Origin: Trichodesmium sp002260545
GTDB lineage: Bacteria; Cyanobacteriota; Cyanobacteriia; Cyanobacteriales; Microcoleaceae
Assembly (NCBI RefSeq): GCF_050016015.1
Contig: NZ_JBNHEQ010000178.1
Location: 8,183 to 72,182, forward strand
Direction: 5' to 3'
Length of the DNA stretch: 64,000 nucleotides
Shown: piece after piece, positions 20,261-29,879 of the stretch
Numbering within the stretch: position 1 is the stretch's first letter
How the letters are laid out: every line of letters starts with the position of its first letter
Program-made: the position numbers and the translations under genes
The notes under the pieces: generated by a model
What the model saw: only the letters and a program-made list of their open reading frames with translations
Databases searched by the model: none
What the model was told of the DNA's origin: nothing

Positions 20261-21031
20261 TTGCTTATGAAACAATATCTGCTATTATTTAGAAAATTAA
20301 AGTCATTTAAACAAAAATCAAAACAAAATAAATTGCCATTTTTTTGCATAATTAAACAAATTTTTTTACAACCAAAATACAATCATAATAGTGGTAGAGT
20401 TAAAAATTTATTTGTTTTTTTGATCTTTATATTTTTAATATATATAACTGTGTTATCTCCCTTAATCAAAACAGGAGTTAAAATACTAGGACAAACAGTA
20501 AAAAAAATAGTCATTGTGCAAGAGTGGGTAGAAGATAATTTCGCCAAAATTACTCCTTTGTTGACCCCATACTATGGTAAATCAAATAAATTTCTACCTT
20601 ATGTAATTCATACTCCCTATTTCATTGATGATACTCCTCTAGGAGCTTATGATTTTACCCTGGAGCTAAATGGTAAATTAGAAGTTCCTATTCCAGCTCC
20701 TTGTGAAGGAACTATTCGCCGAACTAGATTTCAAGGCCGAAATGGCAGTTTTAGGACTGCCCAAGGTGCGGGTCAAATAGTTGAACTTATGTGTGATGGG
20801 ACTAATTATTATTGGTTAATGGGTCATTTGCTTCAAGGTTCGCCACCAAAAAAAGGAACAAGAATTACTAAAGGACAACCAATTGGCATTCAAGGTCTGA
20901 CAGGGAGAACTTCAGGTTATCATGTCCATGCTCAGATTCATTATCATAATGGACAAAGAATTACAAATAGAAAAGTAACCCGTCCTCTTGTTGAAAATTA
21001 CATCAAATTTTTGAGAAAAGGTTCTTATTGA
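20261..21031 (+). CDS. M23-family (LytM-like) peptidase-domain envelope protein
   Basis: 256 residues. The frame opens at a TTG; ATG at 20267 (MKQYLLLFRKL) is the more likely start. One transmembrane segment (about residues 49-67, VFLIFIFLIYITVLSPLI) anchors a periplasmic C-terminal domain. That domain has the M23 layout: YDFTLELNGKLEVPIPAPCEG, then YWLMGHLLQGSPPKKGTRI, then TSGYHVHAQIHYH with the HxH metal motif. The first zinc ligand normally found in HxxxD is not obvious (GAYDFT instead), so it may be a non-catalytic activator or scaffold for cell-wall amidases. No operon partners. Confidence 0.75.
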   Translation: MLMKQYLLLFRKLKSFKQKSKQNKLPFFCIIKQIFLQPKYNHNSGRVKNLFVFLIFIFLIYITVLSPLIKTGVKILGQTVKKIVIVQEWVEDNFAKITPLLTPYYGKSNKFLPYVIHTPYFIDDTPLGAYDFTLELNGKLEVPIPAPCEGTIRRTRFQGRNGSFRTAQGAGQIVELMCDGTNYYWLMGHLLQGSPPKKGTRITKGQPIGIQGLTGRTSGYHVHAQIHYHNGQRITNRKVTRPLVENYIKFLRKGSY

Positions 21032-23427
21032 GTAAGCATTCAGCAGTCAGCTATCAGCTATCAGCTCCTGAGATAAATCTATAATTTCTGCAATTTCCGC
21101 CCATAAGTTATATCATGTCCGGTTAAATAGTTATAATTAAAGTTCGTAGTATAGCTCTCAGCCCGAACTATAGATACGGCTAGAGCAATTCTACAAACAA
21201 AATTTTTTTTTCACTGATTATCCGCCCATAAATTATATGAGTTGACAACTCAAATTCTGGGTTGAAAATGTAGTAGAAGTTAAAAGAACTCTTGCTTCAT
21301 TCATTAAAGCTAGGAGCTGACTGCTGACTCCTAATAGCTGAATGTTTACCTTATTGAAGAGAAATACTAAAATATGAGAAAGCTTCCATAAAATAAATAC
21401 ATCTTAACAACTGTACAACAACTTCACAACTATAAAGTTCTGGCAACATTTGTAGCAGATTATTTGACTGTATAATTAATGGTGTTTGTATTCAGCAGTT
21501 ACACTGAACTCTTTGGGAATTGCCTAATTTTAATATGCTATCTTTGAAAATGTTTATAAAAATTGGAGGATGAATATCTACCATGACAGCTTAACATCAA
21601 AAACTTAATTTCTCTTAACGTAATATTTAACTCCAATTTCTAAAATTTGAGCTAAGTTACAGATAAGGAGTATCTGTTAGCGAAAATTTTGCTCTAGATA
21701 AATGTCCTTATATAGCAATCAGGAATCATATGTGAGAACTTCTGCATGAATAAAGTTTAATATGATGATAATACCATTGATATCCTATTCTCAGAAATCA
21801 CGACTGATTGCTATAGAAAAGTTTTTGTCAATTGTTGTAAACTACATATCAAAGAATCAACTATTAACTTTACCCACTAATTTTGAAACTAGAGTGTTGA
21901 CATTTCATTAAAGCAGTTAAGACTAATCAAGGATGAATACCAAAGTGTGAGTATAAGATTAAAATGATTAATTAATTTGTATTAAATAAATATAATATAT
22001 GAATAAATATATCAATTTTGACCTGTCATGACCATAAAAATTACAAAAAATAATAAGTGTGGGAGAAGAGGAGTGGGCCTTGATAAAATAATTTGTTAAA
22101 CTAAAAATTATTAAGCTTTTCAGAGTTAGCTTGAATTAAGGATGTATCCAATTAATCATTACAATTAGTATTGAGTATCATCGTGAAAGAAAAATTTGAA
22201 CTTGACCCAGAAAATTGAATTTACTATCCAGTCCAAAGAGTATAGAAACAAAGGAAAAACTAAATTTATAAATCTATCTATATCCATAAAATCAGGAAAA
22301 AATATCACAATTATGACAGATATAGTAAAAAAAATCTTAATAATATAGGAATCAATAAAAATACTAACCAAAAGTCTGGAAAATCTTAAGATTTTAATAA
22401 AGTAATCAAATCACTTGAGCAAAAAGCTGTTTGGCAAAATTTATATATAGTTAAGATTAAGTCCTATAGAAATAGGAAATCATTGCTAGAAAATCCCAAA
22501 AGACAAACTTTGAAATTCTTAACCCTGTGCCCTTTGAATAGAATATTTTCTACACAACCGTGTCGAGGATTAGTATATGTGTGAAAAAATTAACAATATT
22601 TTTCTCAACTCAACATAATTATGATAGTGGAGGTGATTAATGTATAGATTATTGCTAGCATGAAACTAATCACATTCATCTTCCAAAAATCTTACAATTG
22701 ATAGATACAGGAGATGTAATGACAAGAGTAAATGCTAGAAAAAAAAGGAGGTTGAAGACAGAAAGTACAAAGTAAAATATATATTAGTGCCTTTATTGGG
22801 TAAAGGATTTTATAGCTAGGGTATAATTTGTTATGTTTTAACAATTTCCCTGAATTATTTACCTTGTAAATAAAGTAGCATAGTCAACCATAGGTAATTG
22901 TGTAGTCAAATTTCTGATATTTTCACAAAAACTAAAGAAAGAATATTGTTATGGTGTTTAACTAAAACCCCAGACAATTCTCAAACTAATATAAATATTA
23001 GGTGAAGATGAAAGGCTAGATAACTATGAACTACACCCTTCATGTCCAAATAGTTGTCATTGAGTGGGGTTGGTCGCGGATTAATGAATCCTTAAATTAG
23101 CTGTCTCATTGTTTTTTATTGCTAATAGCTCTAGAGCTGAAGTTGGTTATACCAATTATCAGATAGCCTAAATTGATATGATTTCCCTGTGATAGCCTTT
23201 GACATAATGGCTAACTTAAAGGAAGAATTCCAACTTTGGTCGGATAAATAATGGCTCTCATCCCAGCTTAAGTTATTAGCATAATGTAGATATGTGGCAG
23301 GCAGGCTCAAAGCATAAGGGGAAATAAGATTAGGTAGTAATGGTGCATTGTAATTTTTTCGGCAACCCTATAGTCAGCGTTTTAGCAACTATTCACCATT
23401 ACTATATAGGACTACCAGATAGGTAAG
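21032..23427. other. Long gene-poor region upstream of the TnpB relic and rpoD
   Basis: 2.4 kb with no frame I can support; the longest frame (minus strand, 22165-22371) is an Ile/Phe-rich translation of AT-rich DNA. Repeats seen: short direct motifs CAGCTATCAGCTATCAGC near 21045, CGCCCATAA-TTATAT twice (about 21098 and 21223), and a short element with TATAGCAATC/GATTGCTATA ends at 21711-21815. The region may be decayed sequence. Confidence 0.5.
21711..21815. repeat. Short inverted-repeat element with family-A ends
   Basis: Starts TATAGCAATCAGGAATC and ends GACTGATTGCTATAG. The ends match family A but the roughly 80-base interior does not. Confidence 0.6.
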
Positions 23428-23580
23428 ACCTTTGATTGCCCTAAGTGTAGTTTGTCTATAGACCGGGATCTAAATACAATTATTAAAGATCGAGAGATCG
23501 GGTTGCCTTAACCGTTGATACCTGTGGAAGTCCTGCTGCAGAGTGTAACCTTAGAAGGTACGGACGTTGCATGCAACATC
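23428..23580 (+). pseudogene. Decayed TnpB (IS200/IS605) C-terminal fragment
   Basis: Translation from 23431 gives FDCPKCSLSIDRDLNTIIKD, the last part of the TnpB zinc finger and RuvC motif (CPxC, then DRDLNAA/TxI). A frameshift near 23507 is needed to continue as ALTVDTCGSPAAEC, the usual TnpB tail. The first CxxC pair and everything upstream are missing or unrecognisable. A palindrome around GGACGTTGCATGCAACATCC follows. The remnant lies about 370 bases before rpoD. Confidence 0.65.
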
Positions 23581-23947
23581 CCTAAACATTAAAACATCAC
23601 TAATTGTGACGTTTTATATCAGTTTTATGAAGCAGTTGTGTGGGTTATCCCACTTCTAAAAACAACTATAACGAAGTTGAGTTGAGGTAGTTCAAATGTA
23701 GAAAATGATACTGGCACGACCGTTAGCCATAATATATGACTCTGAAGACTGTGAAAAAAGAGCCAATACCAATAAAGTAAACCTGAAATGGGTAAATATT
23801 ATTTCAGGTAAACTCACGAAATTTCTCAGTTTCCTGCAAAAAAGATAAACCATACAGGTTTGGTCACTAGCTATACTGTCTTAAGATAGACAGAAAACTT
23901 CTGTAAAGTAATTTATTCTTCAACCTAAGGAGCATGAGGAACGCGAC

Positions 23948-25108
23948 ATGATCCAGACTAACAACGTAATCGAAACCACCATTCAGCCTGAGCTAGAATC
24001 TAGCGACTTATTTCAGCCAACCCCAACCAGACAAATAAATGATGAGTTAGACATTTTAATCGGAGATAGAGAAGAATATATAGATGCTCAGTCTGATGAT
24101 GATGATCTAAAGTCTGGTAAAGTTGCCAAATCTCGTACTCGCACTGCGGGCAAAAAAAAGCATTACACAGAAGACTCGATTCGCCTTTACCTACAAGAAA
24201 TAGGAAGAATCAGACTATTACGAGCTGATGAAGAAATTGAATTAGCGCGTAAAATTGCAGACCTTCTGGAATTGGAGCGGATTCGAGAAGATCTAATGTA
24301 TAACTTAGATCGAGAACCCCAAGTCAGTGAGTGGGCAAATGCTGTAGACATGGAATTGTCAAAGTTTAAGCGTCGGTTAATACTTGGGCGTAGAGCTAAA
24401 GAAAAGATGGTACAGTCTAATCTGCGTCTTGTGGTTTCCATCGCCAAAAAATACATGAACCGAGGCTTATCATTCCAGGATTTGATTCAAGAAGGTAGTT
24501 TGGGATTAATTCGAGCAGCAGAAAAATTTGACCATGAAAAGGGCTATAAATTTAGTACCTACGCAACTTGGTGGATTCGTCAAGCTATTACCAGAGCGAT
24601 CGCCGATCAGTCTCGTACTATTCGTCTACCAGTTCATTTGTACGAAACTATATCCCGAATCAAGAAAACTACTAAGCTTCTTTCTCAAGAAATGGGTCGT
24701 AAACCTACAGAAGAGGAAATAGCAACTAGCATGGAAATGACCATAGAAAAGTTGCGTTTTATTGCTAAGTCTGCTCAACTACCTATATCTTTAGAAACTC
24801 CTATTGGAAAAGAGGAAGATTCTCGACTGGGAGATTTTATTGAGTCAGATGGGGAAACTCCTGAAGACCAAGTATCTAAAAATTTATTGCGAGAAGATTT
24901 GGAAAGTGTTTTAAATAGTTTGAGTCCCCGTGAGCGGGATGTATTACGTTTAAGGTATGGCTTGGATGATGGTCGGATGAAAACCTTAGAAGAAATTGGA
25001 CAAATCTTTAATGTGACTCGCGAGCGGATTCGACAAATTGAAGCAAAAGCTCTAAGGAAGTTGCGACACCCAAATCGAAATAGTATTCTGAAAGAATATA
25101 TCCGTTAG
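23948..25108 (+). CDS. rpoD: Principal RNA polymerase sigma factor (SigA/RpoD)
   Basis: 386 residues, the length of a cyanobacterial group 1 sigma-70 factor, which directs core polymerase to housekeeping promoters. An acidic, variable N-terminus (about 1-70) precedes region 1.2 (EDSIRLYLQEIGRIRLL). Region 2 spans about residues 153-222 and includes FQDLIQEGSLGLIRAAEKFD and the -10 recognition helix YATWWIRQAITRAI. Region 4 occupies about 320-380, with ERDVLRLRYGL and the HTH RERIRQIEAKALRKLR. The ATG follows AAGGAGCATGAGGAACGCGAC, a strong ribosome binding site. Decayed TnpB sequences lie on both sides, but the gene itself is intact. Confidence 0.97.
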   Translation: MIQTNNVIETTIQPELESSDLFQPTPTRQINDELDILIGDREEYIDAQSDDDDLKSGKVAKSRTRTAGKKKHYTEDSIRLYLQEIGRIRLLRADEEIELARKIADLLELERIREDLMYNLDREPQVSEWANAVDMELSKFKRRLILGRRAKEKMVQSNLRLVVSIAKKYMNRGLSFQDLIQEGSLGLIRAAEKFDHEKGYKFSTYATWWIRQAITRAIADQSRTIRLPVHLYETISRIKKTTKLLSQEMGRKPTEEEIATSMEMTIEKLRFIAKSAQLPISLETPIGKEEDSRLGDFIESDGETPEDQVSKNLLREDLESVLNSLSPRERDVLRLRYGLDDGRMKTLEEIGQIFNVTRERIRQIEAKALRKLRHPNRNSILKEYIR

Positions 25109-25216
25109 AAAAGTTAGTCGGTTGTCTATTACCTAATTTTCTAACTGATGTTACTGTGAGACACTTTAAGTGCTAGTAACCAGTGAGATACTATTAGTAA
25201 TTAACGGTAGACATAC

Positions 25217-25530
25217 TGAATTTGTTAGGTCTAATTGTGGTCATGTAAAAGATATGCCGTTAAGTCTTAGAAGTTATGATTTCCCTGAGCGTGGCATATC
25301 TCTAGACCGCTTATGAGATGCAAGTATTAATTTGAGAATACGGTCAGCTTGACCATTTATTCTTGTGGATGAGTAATCGCCAACGGTCTTAGGGACGTAT
25401 CGCTGCGCGACATGGAAAGCGGAGCATTCCGGAACGGAAAACGCATTTTTGCCTGTGCAACGTCCGTACAGCAGGAAATAAAAATCAGATTGTCACTTAA
25501 TGTGGCACCTTGTATCAGTTTTATAGAGCA
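25217..25530 (+). pseudogene. Decayed TnpB (IS200/IS605) C-terminal fragment
   Basis: From 25230 the frame reads SNCGHVKDMPLSLRSYDFPE, then RGISLDR, stop, DASINLR. This is the TnpB zinc-finger tail (CSxCG, then CPxCG, then DRDxNASINL) with Cys losses and an in-frame stop. The following sequence contains CAACGTCCGTACAG and TGTATCAGTTTTATAGAGCA; a near copy of the latter (TATATCAGTTTTATGAAGCA) follows the TnpB relic upstream of rpoD, so both belong to related elements. GC-rich insertion modules (GCGGAGCATTCCGGAACGGA) interrupt it. Confidence 0.6.
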
Positions 25531-25607
25531 ATTCAGATATATTTGCTCCTTTTGATGGGGTGTGAAAAACTGCTAAACCCTATCAAAAGGTAATTTTTCT
25601 CTTCTAT

Positions 25608-25694
25608 AGGACTTATACTAAAGCCATATATAATAGTTCAAAACTATTGCGCAATAGTTTATAGTCTTTATTTGAGAAAAATACATAAGTCCTA
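25608..25694. repeat. Family-C palindromic element
   Basis: Ends AGGACTTATACTAAAGCC and ATACATAAGTCCT, with a central TCAAAACTATTGCGCAATAGTTTATAG palindrome (partly shown: CTATTGCGCAATAG). Same layout as copies near 40.5, 56.2, 56.5 and 57.7 kb. Confidence 0.8.
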
Positions 25695-25833
25695 TTCTAT
25701 AGAACCCCTAAGCGTATCTCCGCAAAGGTAAGGGTTTTTGGCTCTTGAGTCAGTCCTCAGTCCTCAGTAGTCAGGAGATGGAGAATAAAGAAATAGAGGA
25801 AAAAGGTAGAATTTTTTTGACTTACTTCATCAT

Positions 25834-25876
25834 CTCCCCCACTCCCCCACTCCCCCACTCCCCTACTCCCCTACTC
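25834..25876. repeat. Short tandem heptamers (CCCCCACT type)
   Basis: About six head-to-tail copies of CTCCCCCA or CTCCCCTA. Similar short tandem arrays occur at 43333-43362, 53885-53931 and 54702-54741. They resemble the STRR sequences known in cyanobacteria. Confidence 0.75.
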
Positions 25877-26086
25877 TCAATCTCTAATTTTAAATAAACC
25901 CCTTCAGGGGTTCTATAGAGTCTGTAGATATTACGATCGCCTAATCTGTTATCGGGGCTATTCTGAATAAAGTCTGAAAACTGATTGATGATAGCTATAT
26001 CTATCGGAAGCGCCAAAAAAAGCACTGGATATTATTCTCAGTGCTAAAAGAAAAAATCTTATATATATACAGGTAAAACTCTGAAA

Positions 26087-26704
26087 CTAAACATCGTAAT
26101 TTCTGGCTTCAGCAGCGTCTGGAAATTCTTCGCAATATTCATCAAAAGCGGTTTTATTAAGTCTTTCTGCCTTTTGATGAGCAGCTTCAGCTTGTAACTC
26201 TTCTACAACATCCCAAGCTGCTGCACATTCCTTAGAAGTAACACCTTTTTCTGCACAAGTCTTTCTTGCTTCTTCAATAGCTTCCTGAATTCTGCCTTCG
26301 AGCAATACAGATTTTGGTTTTTCCACAAAATCACTCTTGCTTAAAATATCTGTAATTGAAATAATACCAAGTAATGTATCTTTAATCACAGGCGCTCGAC
26401 GTATACCTGTCTGAGCAAATAAACGTGCCACATATTCTACACCTAAATCTGGGTTAACCACAATACAAGGCTTAGTCATAATTTCATACACTCGCACTTG
26501 TTTAGGGTCTTTCCCGTATGCAGCAACCTGATAAACAATATCTGCCTCTGTAATAATACCATAAGCATCTTGGTCGTGACGACGTTCTACAATTAGGGCA
26601 CGCAGAGATAAGTCATTCATCTTCTTCACAGCATCAGCTACTGTTGCTGACCCCTTAATTGTCTCTACATCTGTGGTCATAATATCTTTAGCTTTTTGCA
26701 TCAT
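26087..26704 (-). CDS. CBS-pair protein with C-terminal CP12 domain
   Basis: 205 residues. Two CBS motifs (about 1-60 and 70-125), which bind adenine nucleotides, are fused to a CP12 domain (about 140-205). CP12 proteins link GAPDH and phosphoribulokinase and silence the Calvin cycle in the dark. The CP12 core AWDVVEELQAEAAHQKAE is clear. The first cysteine pair is present (C150, C160). In the second pair C191 remains, but the partner position is Ala200 (YCEEFPDAAEARNYDV), so the C-terminal redox disulfide cannot form. CBS-CP12 fusions are known in cyanobacteria; a link to energy-state sensing is inference. Start: tandem Met codons at 26704; the upstream AGGAAAAGTC serves as ribosome binding site. 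Confidence 0.9.
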   Translation of the reverse strand: MMQKAKDIMTTDVETIKGSATVADAVKKMNDLSLRALIVERRHDQDAYGIITEADIVYQVAAYGKDPKQVRVYEIMTKPCIVVNPDLGVEYVARLFAQTGIRRAPVIKDTLLGIISITDILSKSDFVEKPKSVLLEGRIQEAIEEARKTCAEKGVTSKECAAAWDVVEELQAEAAHQKAERLNKTAFDEYCEEFPDAAEARNYDV

Positions 26705-26943
26705 CTTGACTTTTCCTCAATAATATGTATTTAGTTATTGATACTTCAGCTACCAATATTTAGTAGCTTTGCTATTAACTAAGAATAGAATAGAATAGTT
26801 ACTTAGTCTACAAATTTGTCAAATCAAATAATTAGTAGTGGTAAAAAGTAATGATGAGTAGAAATGGAGAACAGGGAGTAGAGAAAACCAAAGTTATCGA
26901 ATAGTTCTGATATAATTTATTATAACTATTTTGAGGAGTAGCA

Positions 26944-27353
26944 AAATTGTTGATTTTTGTTAGTAATCTTGCTCAGTAATATCTGGAAAACTCTTAAAAG
27001 TCAATTTCCAACTAGAACTACTTTCTGTATTTAGGGAAAGTTCATCAATAATATTTCCCCAATCTTTTTGTAGTTTTTGAGTAAGAGTAATGTTCATTAA
27101 TGGATAATTGATAATGGATAATTGATAATTACCTCTCCCTTTTAGGGAGAGGATTGACAAATAAGGAAAATATTTATTTTTTTCCCCTTGAAAGGGGAGG
27201 GTTCAAGGCATGAATTATCTAATTATTTAATTGTTTAATTATTAATTATTTCGGTAAAATCCAAATCTATTCCCTGACTTTTTACTAGAGTTGCCAAATC
27301 AGCAAAATTAACTTTCTGAGTAGTTAGTTCCACAGAGGATAATTTCAAAGTCG
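26944..27353. repeat. 410-bp tandem duplication, outer copy (RNase D tail plus family-B element)
   Basis: Matches 27354-27763 base for base over most of its length, offset 410. It includes a family-B element (about 27097-27257). On the minus strand it carries a second copy of the RNase D tail: LSSVELTTQKVNFADLATL, where the gene itself reads LSSVQRTTQKVNFADLATL. Only this last ~35 bases differ between copies. A 66-codon frame (26960-27160) is a by-product and not a gene by itself. Confidence 0.9.
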
Positions 27354-27763
27354 AAATTGTTGATTTTTGTTAGTAATCTTGCTCAGTAATATCTGGAAAA
27401 CTCTTAAAAGTCAATTTCCAACTAGAACTACTTTCTGTATTTAGGGAAAGTTCATCAATAATATTTCCCCAATCTTTTTGTAGTTTTTGAGTAAGAGTAA
27501 TGTTCATTAATGGATAATTGATAATGGATAATTGATAATTACCTCTCCCTTTTAGGGAGAGGATTGACAAATAAGGAAAATATTTATTTTTTTCCCCTTG
27601 AAAGGGGAGGGTTCAAGGCATGAATTATCTAATTATTTAATTGTTTAATTATTAATTATTTCGGTAAAATCCAAATCTATTCCCTGACTTTTTACTAGAG
27701 TTGCCAAATCAGCAAAATTAACTTTCTGAGTAGTTCGTTGTACAGAGGATAATTTAAAAGTAG
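27354..27763. repeat. 410-bp tandem duplication, inner copy (overlaps RNase D 3' end)
   Basis: Contains the family-B element at about 27507-27667 that ends the RNase D frame, and beyond it the stranded peptide ITLTQKLQKDWGNIIDELS, then a tail ending FKSFPDITEQDY, which reads like the original C-terminus of the gene. Confidence 0.9.
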
Positions 27764-28454
27764 AAGTTTCAGAAATATTCTGCGCCTGCATAGCTAATTT
27801 TATCCGTTCAAGTATATGAGAAATTTCTGAATCTAACAATTTCCATTCATGTAAAACTTCTTGATATCTGTGAGTCAATTCATCTAAATTATCAGTAGCA
27901 GGTTCAGAATTATTTTGCTGAATTAACTCTAACAAAGCCAAGTGTACTTGAGCTAAGTAAACCGGGTCCATTTTTGCATATTCTAGTTGTTTTTCTGTCA
28001 GTGGGCGTTGTCCCCAATCACTTCCTTGTAGTTCTTTATCTATGTTTTTAAAATTAGTTAGTTTTTCAGCTAATGTTTTCAGTTTTAAATCAGATACTGA
28101 CAAAATATAATAAGGTAATTTTTTAGACATTTCCCAAGTACAAGTAATATTTTTAGCTTGATTTTTACCCAAAAATTTAATGTCATATTTAGCATTATGA
28201 AATACCTTCTCAATATCAGGATTAACCATAATTTTTTCGATAAAAAAGTTAGTTAAATCAGGATTTTTTAAAACATCAAAAATATAAACATCGTCACCCA
28301 GCAAATCTTGAGATTCAGCTAATAATTGAATTAAAGATAGCCTAGGTTGACGAGTATTATAATCAGCAACTTCTGTATCAATCCAAAGAAAATTAGCTGT
28401 AGTTAATTTCTCAATAGCTTTCTTAATATCATTACTATCTATCAAATAGAACAT
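27645..28454 (-). CDS. Ribonuclease D-like 3'-5' exonuclease, C-terminus altered by repeat insertion
   Basis: 269 residues. The DEDDy exonuclease domain is complete: WIDTEVAD with D26 and E28, HNAKYDIKFL with D91, and LEYAKMD with Y159 and D163. Such enzymes trim RNA 3' ends. The last residues FTEIINN and the stop come from a family-B palindromic element inserted into the gene. The lost tail (about 41 residues, LTQKLQKDWGNIIDELS to ITEQDY) is still readable in frame just beyond the element. The catalytic part should be unaffected, so I keep it as a gene with a truncated, replaced C-terminus. The duplicated tail lies at 26944-27353. Confidence 0.88.
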   Translation of the reverse strand: MFYLIDSNDIKKAIEKLTTANFLWIDTEVADYNTRQPRLSLIQLLAESQDLLGDDVYIFDVLKNPDLTNFFIEKIMVNPDIEKVFHNAKYDIKFLGKNQAKNITCTWEMSKKLPYYILSVSDLKLKTLAEKLTNFKNIDKELQGSDWGQRPLTEKQLEYAKMDPVYLAQVHLALLELIQQNNSEPATDNLDELTHRYQEVLHEWKLLDSEISHILERIKLAMQAQNISETSTFKLSSVQRTTQKVNFADLATLVKSQGIDLDFTEIINN

Positions 28455-28628
28455 ATATAAATTCTCAAATTATTGCTAGCAATATGAAGATTTACTTATT
28501 AACTAAAACCTAAGCATTTAGCTATGAGGTATCAGCTATAACAATCAGGAATGATTTATGATATATTGTAAGAACAAAACAACTAAGATAAATTAAAATC
28601 CTTTTATATTCTGACTCCTGACTCGTGA

Positions 28629-29615
28629 TTAATTAACTGTACCATCTGGCATCATAGCCCCTGTTAAATTAGTATTTCGTAAATCCACCCCGTCCAAAAT
28701 TGCTCCCCTTAAACTAGCCCCACTTAAGTCAGCACCATCAAGATTAGCTTCACTCAAATCAGCCTTCCACAAATAAGCTTCCTCCAAACAAGCACCACTT
28801 AAATCAGCTTTATGCAAATCAGTTAAATTGAGATTAGTTTTACTCAAATTAGCATCAGTCAAAACTGCATAAGATAAATCAGCTCTCGTCAAAACTGCTG
28901 CAGTCAAATCACTAGAAATTAATACAGCATCTCTCAGATTAGAGCCATTCATAATTGTTGCTTTTAAGTCAGTAAAAATTAAATTAGCACCACTAAAATT
29001 TGTAGCAGTTAAATCTGCACTAGACAAGTTAGCAAACTTCATTGTAGCTCCACTAAAATTAATCCCATTCAAATCCATTCCATGTAAATCTACCTTCATC
29101 AAAAATGCATTACTTAGATTAACTCCTGTCAGAAAAGCACCTTGTATTAAGGCTTCATTTAGTCGAGCGTGACTTAAATTAGCCCAACGAAGATTAGCAT
29201 TTTTCAGATTAGCAGAACGGAAATTAATACCACTAAGATTAGCACCACAAAGATTAATACCTTCTAGATTAGCACCTCTCAAATTAACACCAGATAAAAC
29301 AGCACCACTTAACTTAGCACCAGATAAATTTGACTTCACTAAGAAAGAACCCTCTAGATCGCTTTTTGTCAAGTCAGAATTAACAAGTTGAGCCTTTCCC
29401 AATTTGACATATTTCATGTTAGCCGAGTAGAGAAAAGCATCAGAAAAATTTGATTCATAGAGAAAAGCATAACTAAAATCAGCACAAGCTAAAGAAGCAC
29501 CTGCCAAATTAACTTTTTCCAGATTTACTCTTTTTAAATTTACTCCGACTAAATTGATTTGGCGAAAATCTCTTTCTCCTTGAGAATATCGAGTCTTTAA
29601 TTCCTCACCTTTCAT
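28629..29615 (-). CDS. Pentapeptide-repeat protein (328 aa), paralogue 1
   Basis: About 55 consecutive A(D/N)LxX repeats follow an N-terminal segment MKGEELKTRYSQGERDFRQI. Such repeats fold into a four-sided right-handed beta helix; functions vary and are mostly unknown in cyanobacteria. The end, LRNTNLTGAMMPDGTVN, is shared with the paralogues. It is closely related to the gene at 30616-31614, with near-identical central blocks (AFLYSANMKYVKLGKAQLVN), so the two arose by duplication. No signal peptide or membrane segment. Confidence 0.9.
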   Translation of the reverse strand: MKGEELKTRYSQGERDFRQINLVGVNLKRVNLEKVNLAGASLACADFSYAFLYESNFSDAFLYSANMKYVKLGKAQLVNSDLTKSDLEGSFLVKSNLSGAKLSGAVLSGVNLRGANLEGINLCGANLSGINFRSANLKNANLRWANLSHARLNEALIQGAFLTGVNLSNAFLMKVDLHGMDLNGINFSGATMKFANLSSADLTATNFSGANLIFTDLKATIMNGSNLRDAVLISSDLTAAVLTRADLSYAVLTDANLSKTNLNLTDLHKADLSGACLEEAYLWKADLSEANLDGADLSGASLRGAILDGVDLRNTNLTGAMMPDGTVN

Positions 29616-29879
29616 GTTGCTTTTCTCCTATATTTTTCAATAATTAAATTATAGCATTTTTCATTAATATAGAGTACAAATATTTGGGTTTAAAGGAAGA
29701 AGGAAAAAGTTTTGTAGTCATGAAGTTAAAACCTCTATAAATTGTAAATATACTCTGATTATATTAGATTATAACAGCTAAATTTTATCAATATTTATTA
29801 ATAAAAAGATTACAATTACGACCCATTCTAATTTAAGATTATAAGTGAACAGAAAAATGTTTTGATGCGAAGGTTTTAC

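Noticed and set aside
22165..22371. 68-codon minus-strand frame in the 21-23.4 kb desert
   Set aside because: Ile/Phe-rich low-complexity product typical of random AT-rich sequence.
26960..27160. Identical 66-codon frames at 26960-27160 and 27370-27570 as a duplicated small gene
   Set aside because: The first third is translated repeat (family B) and the rest is the stranded RNase D tail; they are by-products of the insertion and duplication.
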